A DNA stretch of 64,000 nucleotides from Roseateles amylovorans (GTDB taxonomy: Bacteria; Pseudomonadota; Gammaproteobacteria; Burkholderiales; Burkholderiaceae_C). The stretch is taken from contig NZ_CP104562.2 of the NCBI RefSeq assembly GCF_025398155.2, forward strand, positions 496,001-560,000, written 5' to 3'. Positions 57,267-64,000 of this stretch are shown in pieces. Both the position numbers and the translations under genes were made by a program. The stretch's first letter is position 1; every line of letters begins with the position of its first letter. The notes below the pieces were generated by a model. The model did not search any database. It saw nothing but the letters and a program-made list of their open reading frames with translations, and was not told the origin of the DNA.

Positions 57267-57961
57267 CGACCGCTTCCTTGCGTGTGCTGGGCCGGGCCGC
57301 TTCGATCAATGTCCGCAAGGTGTTGTGGACCGGCGTGGAACTGGGCCTGGATGTACAGCGAGAGGACGTCGACGTCACCAGCGACGACTTTCGCGCACTG
57401 AATCCGAACGCGATGATGCCGGTGCTGATCGATGCCCGCGTACCGCGCGCCAGCACGGTTGCCGGTGAGGCGCCGGTGCTGCAGGGCGGTGTGTCCGGCG
57501 CGCCTGGCGCGGTCTTCTCGATGTGGGAAAGCAACAGCATCTGCCGCTATCTGGTCGACCAGGAAGGGCGCGTGGACCTGCTCCCCACCGCCGCCAGGGA
57601 GCGGGCGCTGGTGGAGATGTGGATGGACTGGCAGGCCACTGAACTGAACAACAGTTGGCGCTATGCCTTCATGGGTCTGGTGCGTCGCAGCCCTGCGCAT
57701 CAGGACGCAGCGCAACTGGCGGCCGGCGTGGCCAACTGGAATCGGCACATGGGCATCCTGGCCGGGCAGTTGCAGCGCAGCGGTGGGCCCTTCGTCCTGG
57801 GCGCACGTTTCACCTTGGCCGATGTCGTGCTGGGTCTGTCCACCCACCGCTGGCGGTCTGCGCCGATCGAGCATGCCGCGCTGCCGGCGCTGGAGGCCTA
57901 TTACCAGCGGCTGTGCGAACGGCCGGGGTTCTTTGTCTACGGGCGGGATGCCGGGCCTTGA
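57263..57961 (+). CDS. glutathione S-transferase family protein
   Basis: 232 residues from ATG 57263, AGGAG before it, overlapping the AlaX-like stop. Thioredoxin-like half with NVRKVLWTGVELGL, LNPNAMMPVLID and ESNSICRYLVD (the glutathione-binding ES pair), then the helical half with FTLADVVLGLSTHRW. An insertion of about 25 residues between MPVLID and ESNSI is longer than usual. Substrate unknown. Confidence 0.85.
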   Translation: MTTASLRVLGRAASINVRKVLWTGVELGLDVQREDVDVTSDDFRALNPNAMMPVLIDARVPRASTVAGEAPVLQGGVSGAPGAVFSMWESNSICRYLVDQEGRVDLLPTAARERALVEMWMDWQATELNNSWRYAFMGLVRRSPAHQDAAQLAAGVANWNRHMGILAGQLQRSGGPFVLGARFTLADVVLGLSTHRWRSAPIEHAALPALEAYYQRLCERPGFFVYGRDAGP

Positions 57962-58137
57962 GCGACCGCGTCGGGCGCGTGTCGCGCTTGAGGGCGTTCG
58001 TGGCGTGCGGCTGACGTGTGGGTCTGCGCCGCAATGATTCGGCGCTTTGGCAAACGCGGGCGCGTCCCGTCAAGCTGGTGCGCTGTCTCGGATACGGTGC
58101 ATTGCCAGTCGGCCGATGCGCTCGCTAAACTTGGGCT

Positions 58138-58629
58138 GTGGATACCCCTGAGATATCGCTGATCACGCCCGATTCGCCGGCGTTGTGGGAAGAAGCCCGC
58201 GTCATCTTGCGTGAATATGCGCAAACGCTGAACGTTGACCTCTGCTTCCAGAACTTCGAGCAGGAGCTCGCCAGCCTGCCCGGCGAATACGCCGATCCGC
58301 AAGGCGCGTTGCTGCTGGCTACGGTGGACGGCCAGGTGGCGGGATGCGGCGGCTTTCGTCCGCTGGCGGATGTGGACTACGCCAATGCCTGCGAAATGAA
58401 GCGGCTGTTCGTGCGGCCTGCCTTCCGACGTTTCGGATTGGGCCGCACCATGGCGCACGCATTGATCGATCGCGCCACCGGCGCTGGCTATTCCAGCATG
58501 CTGCTGGATACGCTGGACGACATGGAGGCGGCTCGTGATCTCTACGACAGTCTGGGCTTCGTCGAGATTCCACCCTACTACTTCAATCCGATCGCCGGTG
58601 CGCACTATCTGAAAGTGGATTTGGTCTGA
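58138..58629 (+). CDS. GNAT family N-acetyltransferase
   Basis: 163 residues from a GTG start. LFVRPAFRRFGLGRTMAHAL is the acetyl-CoA loop and YDSLGFVEIPPYYFNPI the usual closing motif. Substrate unknown. Preceded by 176 bases (57962-58137) with no gene. Placed alone, it is not evidently in the previous operon. Confidence 0.83.
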   Translation: MDTPEISLITPDSPALWEEARVILREYAQTLNVDLCFQNFEQELASLPGEYADPQGALLLATVDGQVAGCGGFRPLADVDYANACEMKRLFVRPAFRRFGLGRTMAHALIDRATGAGYSSMLLDTLDDMEAARDLYDSLGFVEIPPYYFNPIAGAHYLKVDLV

Positions 58630-58707
58630 GCGGCTGTCGCCAGCCCATTCGCGCCGCGCATTGAATTCTTATGGGTTTCTCGCAGTTACCGGCATAGCAT
58701 CGAGCGC

Positions 58708-59685
58708 ATGTCGACGCAGAACCCTCACACCCCTGGCGCACTGGATGTTTCCACTGCGGCCACCGCCACCGCCTCCACCTCCGACGCCTTCTTCCAGATC
58801 GAACCGGCCTCGCTCACCCCGGCCCTGCTGGGGGAGTCGCCGTTCTGGCATCCGCGCCAGCAGCGCCTGTACTACCTCGACATTCCGGGTCATGCGCTGT
58901 TTCGCCTCGATGACGGCGCGAGCGAACCGCAGCGCTGGGCCCTGAATGACGAGCCCGGCTGCGTGGTGCCTCTGGCGCAGGGCGGCCTGCTGATTGCGCA
59001 GCGCAATGGGCTGTGGCGTTTCGATCCCGATGCCGGCGATTACGAATGCCTGGCCGAGCCGCCCTATGACGCCAGCAAGCGCCGATTCAATGACGGCAAG
59101 GCGGATGCGCAAGGTCGTCTGTGGGTCGGCACGATTGACGATGCACGCCAGCCGGAATCGGCGCTCTATGTCTTTCGGCATGGGCAATTCGAGATGGTGC
59201 AGTCCGGCATCACCACCTCCAATGGACTGGCCTGGAGTCCGGACGGCAAGACGATGTATTGGTCCGACACCAAGGCGCATGAGGTCTACCGTTTCGCGTT
59301 CGACGAGTCCTCCGGCACCTTGGGTGATCGTGAGTTGTTCGCGCGCTTCGAGCCGCGCGCGGCGGACCAGCCGCTGTTAACCTATGGCGGGCGGCCGGAC
59401 GGTGCAGCGATGGATGTGGAGGGCTGCTACTGGGTCGCGATGATGGAGGGGCAGCAGCTGTTGCGCTTCTCGCCAGAAGGCCTGCTGCTTCAGCGCATCG
59501 AACTGCCGGTGCGCTGCGCCACGATGCCGACCTTTGGTGGTGCAGATCTGCGCACGCTTTTCGTCACCACTGCACGAGAAAAGCGCAGCGAGGAAGAGCT
59601 GGGCGCACAACCTTGGGCCGGTTGTGTGTTGCGCATGCGCGTGCCGGTGGCGGGTTTGCCGGTGCAGTTCGCCAAGCTCGACTGA
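58708..59685 (+). CDS. SMP-30/gluconolactonase family protein
   Basis: 325 residues. A six-bladed beta-propeller with the metal-binding Glu in LLGESPFWHPRQQRLYYLDI, the Asn in ITTSNGLAWSPDGKTMYWSD, and KRRFNDGKADAQGRLWVGTI. The family hydrolyses sugar lactones with a divalent cation; the particular lactone is not readable. No sugar gene adjoins it. No signal peptide is evident; residues 1-30 are low-complexity Thr/Ala. Confidence 0.87.
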   Translation: MSTQNPHTPGALDVSTAATATASTSDAFFQIEPASLTPALLGESPFWHPRQQRLYYLDIPGHALFRLDDGASEPQRWALNDEPGCVVPLAQGGLLIAQRNGLWRFDPDAGDYECLAEPPYDASKRRFNDGKADAQGRLWVGTIDDARQPESALYVFRHGQFEMVQSGITTSNGLAWSPDGKTMYWSDTKAHEVYRFAFDESSGTLGDRELFARFEPRAADQPLLTYGGRPDGAAMDVEGCYWVAMMEGQQLLRFSPEGLLLQRIELPVRCATMPTFGGADLRTLFVTTAREKRSEEELGAQPWAGCVLRMRVPVAGLPVQFAKLD

Positions 59686-59989
59686 TTCGTGCCTGCCGCA
59701 CCCAGCGCAGCGACGTGATGCAGGAGCGACGCATGCAGCTCGATGCGAGCGGGTGACGACCGAGTGTGAGGAATGCGTCCGAGGCGGGCGCATCGCGGTC
59801 TGGGCGATGTCGAGGCCGACGGGCGGGCGTCGCCCACCGGCACGGTGCACCGGGACGCTTTGGCGCCCTAGACGTTCTGCGCACGCGCTGTCAAGTTCGC
59901 GCGGGATGACGCACGACTGGCTCTGTTAAGGGCCTGTAAGCACAAACCACATATACTCTTGGGGTTTTGCCGCCTGCCCCCTTGCTGCT
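59686..59989 (+). promoter_or_regulatory. promoter region of the atp operon
   Basis: 304 bases without a gene. TATACT at 59952-59957 is a good -10 box for atpI, 33 bases ahead of its start; no clear -35 accompanies it. Nothing else recognised. Confidence 0.5.
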
Positions 59990-60616
59990 GTGAATCCCGA
60001 TCCCGTGGGTGCCGACCCTGTGCGCGCGCCGAACATGTCGAATGTGCCAAGCGTTCGCGATGTTCCAGAAGCGCCACTGACGACACCGACGACGGTGCCG
60101 AAGGCCTTGTCGCCTGACGCTGATGTGCGCCGCCACTCGTTGGCGGACCCGGATCCCTGGGAAGAACAGCCTGCAGGACTTGCGGACGGTGAATCTGCTT
60201 TCAAGCCCCTGACGCGAGAACAAGCCCAGGACTTGCGAGCCCGGCAACCGGCGTTGTCTCCCTGGTCCCTGGTGGGCTGGCAGGCGATGGCGGGTGTCGT
60301 GATGGTTGCTGGATGGGGTCTGTGGACCCTGCAAGGCGACAAAACCTGGTCGGCGCTGTTCGGTGCCGTCTCGGTGGTGGTGCCCAACGCCTTGATGGCG
60401 TGGGGGATGACCCGGCGATCAGCGATGGCTGGCAGCGCTTCGATGCTGTCGTTCATGGTCTGGGAGCTGATCAAGATCATTCTGGCGGTCGCCATCCTGG
60501 TGGCGGTCGTCCTGCGGTACCCCGCCTTGAGCTGGCCAGCCCTGCTGTCAGCCCTGGTGGTGTGTCTCAAAGCAAATTGGCTGGTCCTGCTTCGGCAGGG
60601 TCGAATCAGAAAATAG
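59990..60616 (+). CDS. atpI: ATP synthase subunit I
   Basis: 208 residues from a GTG at 59990; an ATG at 60032 would shorten it by 14. Residues 90-205 hold four membrane helices of AtpI (WQAMAGVVMVAGWGLWTL; FMVWELIKIILAVAILV). AtpI assists assembly of the c-ring. The N-terminal 85 residues are a Pro/Asp-rich extension absent from typical AtpI of about 125 residues. It is the first gene of the atp operon; atpB starts 15 bases later. Confidence 0.85.
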   Translation: MNPDPVGADPVRAPNMSNVPSVRDVPEAPLTTPTTVPKALSPDADVRRHSLADPDPWEEQPAGLADGESAFKPLTREQAQDLRARQPALSPWSLVGWQAMAGVVMVAGWGLWTLQGDKTWSALFGAVSVVVPNALMAWGMTRRSAMAGSASMLSFMVWELIKIILAVAILVAVVLRYPALSWPALLSALVVCLKANWLVLLRQGRIRK

Positions 60617-60631
60617 CGACGGAAAGCAACC

Positions 60632-61501
60632 ATGGCAGCAGAAGGACACGCGCCGACTTCGGGTGAATACATCACCCACCACTTGCAGCACTGGCAGAAG
60701 AACTTCGCCTTCGAGGACGTGAAGCAGACGAGCATCGTCGACTTCAGTGTCTTCAACTTCGATTCGCTCATTTACTCGACGGTTCTGGGCCTCCTGGCCG
60801 TGTTCCTGTTGTGGCGCGCCGCCCGCAAGGCCCATTCGGGCGTGCCGGGCCGCTTCCAGGCTGCCGTGGAAATCCTGGTCGAGATGGTCGACAACCAGGC
60901 CAAGGCCGTGATCCACAACGAGAAGAGCCGCCGCCTCATCGGCCCGGTCGCCCTGACCGTGTTCGTGTGGATCTTCTTCATGAACTTCATGGACATGCTG
61001 CCGGTTGACTGGCTGCCGTCCCTGTTCGCCAATCACGTCGCTCACGATCCGGCCCATGCGTATCAGCGCGTCGTGCCGACCGCCGACCTGTCGACCACGC
61101 TGAGCCTGTCGACCTTCGTGCTGGGCCTGGTGTTCTTCTACAGCCTCAAGATCAAGGGTCTGGGCGGCTGGGGTCACGAGCTGATCTCGGCCCCGTTCGG
61201 CGCTCACCCGGTGCTGTGGCCGTTCAACTTCGCGATGCAGGTCATCGAGTTCGTCGCCAAGACGGTCTCGCACGGCATGCGGCTGTTCGGCAACATGTTT
61301 GCCGGCGAACTGGTGTTCATGCTGATCGCCCTGATGGGCGGCGGTTGGGCCCTGACTGGAACCGGCATCGGCCTGGCCATCGGCCATGTGCTCGCCGGTA
61401 CGGTCTGGACGCTGTTCCACATCCTGGTGATCACGCTGCAGGCCTTCATCTTCATGATGCTGACGCTGATCTACCTGGGTCAGGCGCACGACGCGCACTG
61501 A
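60632..61501 (+). CDS. atpB: ATP synthase Fo subunit a
   Basis: 289 residues, with the essential Arg in SHGMRLFGNMFAGEL (about residue 216) that works with the c-ring Asp, and the conserved LSTFVLGLVFFYSLKIKG. Inner-membrane proton channel of F1Fo ATP synthase. Start at 60632 follows GGAAAG in the atpI end. Full family length. Confidence 0.97.
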   Translation: MAAEGHAPTSGEYITHHLQHWQKNFAFEDVKQTSIVDFSVFNFDSLIYSTVLGLLAVFLLWRAARKAHSGVPGRFQAAVEILVEMVDNQAKAVIHNEKSRRLIGPVALTVFVWIFFMNFMDMLPVDWLPSLFANHVAHDPAHAYQRVVPTADLSTTLSLSTFVLGLVFFYSLKIKGLGGWGHELISAPFGAHPVLWPFNFAMQVIEFVAKTVSHGMRLFGNMFAGELVFMLIALMGGGWALTGTGIGLAIGHVLAGTVWTLFHILVITLQAFIFMMLTLIYLGQAHDAH

Positions 61502-61580
61502 TCTGGCGTCAGGCGTCGACAGTTCTTTCGAATCTCCCTTTTTTCCCTTCCTTTTTATCTAACTCTCTCAGGAGCAAAAC

Positions 61581-61850
61581 ATGGAAAACATCCTCGGTCT
61601 GGTCGCTCTGGCTTGCGGCATCATCGTTGGTCTGGGCGCGATCGGCGCTTCCATCGGCATCGCGCTGATGGGCGGCAAGTTCCTGGAATCGTCGGCTCGT
61701 CAACCCGAGCTGATGAACGAACTGCAAACCAAGATGTTCATTCTGGCCGGCCTGATCGACGCCGCCTTCCTGATCGGCGTTGCGATCGCCCTGCTGTTCG
61801 CCTTCGCCAACCCGTTCGCTGCGACTCTGCTGGCCAACGTTGCTCGCTGA
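61581..61850 (+). CDS. atpE: ATP synthase Fo subunit c
   Basis: 89 residues, two helices joined by the polar loop ARQPE (39-43). The proton-carrying acid is Asp60 in GLIDAAFL. Forms the rotating ring in the inner membrane. Strong AGGAG site before the ATG fits its need for high translation. Confidence 0.97.
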   Translation: MENILGLVALACGIIVGLGAIGASIGIALMGGKFLESSARQPELMNELQTKMFILAGLIDAAFLIGVAIALLFAFANPFAATLLANVAR

Positions 61851-61887
61851 TTCCCCTCGAACCTTTCACGACTGAAAGGATCGTGCC

Positions 61888-62358
61888 GTGAATATCAACG
61901 CAAGCCTGTTCATTCAGTGGATCCCGTTCGCCGTTCTGGTGTTCGTCACCATGCGGTTCATCTGGCCGCCGATCGTGAAGGCGCTGGACGAGCGCGCGGA
62001 CAAGATCCGCTCGGGTCTGGCCGCCGCGGACCAGGCGAAGGCCGAATTGGCCACCGCCAACAAGAAGGTCGACGAGCAACTGGCGCAGACCCGCAACGAA
62101 ACGACCAAGCTGCTGTCCGACGCTGAGAAGCGCGGCGCTGCCATCGTGGAAGAAGCGAAGAAGCGCGCGGAAGAAGAAGCCGCCAAGATCGTGGCTGCTG
62201 CCAAGGCCGATGCCGAGCAGCAGACGGTGCGTGCCCGTGAGGTCCTGCGCGAGCAGGTTGCCGCACTGGCCGTCAAGGGCGCCGAACAGATCCTGCAGCG
62301 CGAGGTCAATGCCAGCGTGCATGCCGAATTGCTGGGCCGTCTCAAGACGGAGCTGTAA
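61888..62358 (+). CDS. atpF: ATP synthase Fo subunit b
   Basis: 156 residues from a GTG with GAAAGGA before it. One N-terminal membrane helix (LFIQWIPFAVLVFVTM) then a long charged coiled coil (KAELATANKKVDEQLAQTRN) forming the stator stalk. Full length. Confidence 0.96.
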   Translation: MNINASLFIQWIPFAVLVFVTMRFIWPPIVKALDERADKIRSGLAAADQAKAELATANKKVDEQLAQTRNETTKLLSDAEKRGAAIVEEAKKRAEEEAAKIVAAAKADAEQQTVRAREVLREQVAALAVKGAEQILQREVNASVHAELLGRLKTEL

Positions 62359-62360
62359 TC

Positions 62361-62894
62361 ATGGCTGAACTCGCAACCATTGCCCGTCCCTACGCCGAAG
62401 CCCTGTTCCAGGTGGCGTCCTCCCAGGACGTCAAGGCCTGGGCAGAGCAGCTCGCCGCGCTGGCCCTGGTCGCCCAGGACAGCCAGCTGCGCCAGTTCGC
62501 CGAAGACCCCAAGGTCGACACCGAACAGGTGTTCCAGGTGATGGCTGCCGCTGCGAAGCTGCAGCTGTTGCCCGGCGTGCAGAACTTCCTGCGCGAGGTG
62601 GTGACCAACGGCCGTCTGGCCGCGCTGCCGGCGATGGTCCAGCAGTTCCACGACCTGGCCAACGCGGCTTCCGGCGTGGCCGACGCGCACATCTTCAGCG
62701 CCTTCCCCATCGAGCCGGCTCAGCTGGCCGAGGTGGTGGCAACGCTGGAGAAGCGCTTCGGTCGCAAGCTGCAAGCCAATGTTGAGCTGGAGCCTGGCCT
62801 GATCGGCGGTATCCGTGTGGTGGTCGGCGACGAGGTGCTGGACACCTCGGTGAAGGCCCGCCTGGAACGCATGAAAGTGGCGCTGACCACCTGA
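62361..62894 (+). CDS. atpH: ATP synthase F1 subunit delta
   Basis: 177 residues, starting 2 bases after atpF. MAELATIARPYAEALFQVA is the standard N-terminus and ELEPGLIGGIRVVVGDEVLD the conserved C-terminal block. It ties the stator stalk to F1. Its stop codon lies inside a strong hairpin. Confidence 0.96.
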   Translation: MAELATIARPYAEALFQVASSQDVKAWAEQLAALALVAQDSQLRQFAEDPKVDTEQVFQVMAAAAKLQLLPGVQNFLREVVTNGRLAALPAMVQQFHDLANAASGVADAHIFSAFPIEPAQLAEVVATLEKRFGRKLQANVELEPGLIGGIRVVVGDEVLDTSVKARLERMKVALTT

Positions 62895-62911
62895 GGCTTC
62901 GGCCTCAGGTG
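62888..62911 (+). other. intercistronic hairpin with TTCG tetraloop
   Basis: A perfect 10-bp stem (CACCTGAGGC-type arm, exact core ACCTGAGGC/GCCTCAGGT) closed by TTCG; it contains the atpH stop codon. No T-run follows, so it is more probably an mRNA stability or processing element than a terminator. Confidence 0.7.
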
Positions 62912-62985
62912 TCAGTCCCGACTGCCAAGATCCCCCCGATTCACCCTGGTGTCCCGCTTCGGTCGGATGCCGTTGGGAGCAAGCA

Positions 62986-64000
<1,015 letters not shown>

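Overview
The window is GC-rich chromosomal DNA, about 65-70% G+C by eye, with very high third-position G+C in the genes. It comes from a betaproteobacterium of the order Burkholderiales, most likely the Roseateles/Mitsuaria/Sphaerotilus side. The evidence is a DUF3567 protein, a methionine synthase split into two genes, an S-adenosylhomocysteine (SAH) riboswitch on the second metH part, the proteobacterial-type GshA, a TorF-GlnK-Amt block, and the atpI-B-E-F-H-A gene order. I see no rRNA, tRNA, CRISPR array, transposase or phage gene. The species assignment is inference.

Layout. 1-4.9 kb: a partial gene, DUF3567, DUF3108, a fumarylacetoacetase-like protein and DUF4197, with striking hexanucleotide repeats. 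4.9-10.5 kb: metH in two pieces, separated by an opposing degenerate HD-GYP gene; the second piece carries the SAH riboswitch. 10.9-13.4 kb: a glycine-zipper protein and a two-gene winged-helix/nucleotidyltransferase module that looks like a type IV (AbiE-like) toxin-antitoxin system, with an operator-like dyad. 13.4-14.9 kb: comM/yifB. 15.2-21.1 kb: a seven-gene orphan type VI secretion (T6SS) cargo module (DUF6484, PAAR-like toxin, two candidate immunity genes, DUF2169 adaptor, a ketosynthase-fold protein lacking its catalytic residues, and a TIGR02270 HEAT-like protein). 21.2-24.3 kb: a chemotaxis receptor, a MetA-type outer-membrane protein and a GFA-family protein.

24.5-27.4 kb: a nitrogen-response unit (torF porin, glnK, amt) behind what reads as two NtrC boxes and a sigma-54 promoter. 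27.5-28.8 kb: a secreted metalloprotease and a small exported partner. 29-47.6 kb: a glutathione-centred region (5-oxoprolinase, gshA, gshB, S-formylglutathione hydrolase). Its gshA and gshB are separated by about 11 kb holding a tyrosine-phosphatase-like protein, a LysR/TonB-receptor pair, kup, a HipBA module and a BenE transporter. 47.8-59.7 kb: a small exported protein, the ABC-F ATPase Uup, a MocR regulator divergent from its likely aminotransferase target, and a run of small-molecule enzymes (GNAT, PhzF, VOC, AlaX, GST, SMP-30). 60-64 kb: the start of the F1Fo ATP synthase operon, ending inside atpA.

The most interesting items are the T6SS cargo module with its pseudo-ketosynthase, the divergent phosphatase-like protein, the winged-helix/nucleotidyltransferase pair with its operator, the nitrogen promoter on torF, and the abundance of short tandem repeats (6-, 7- and 9-mers) in both coding and intergenic DNA. 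No alignment or database search was run; all family assignments are by reading.
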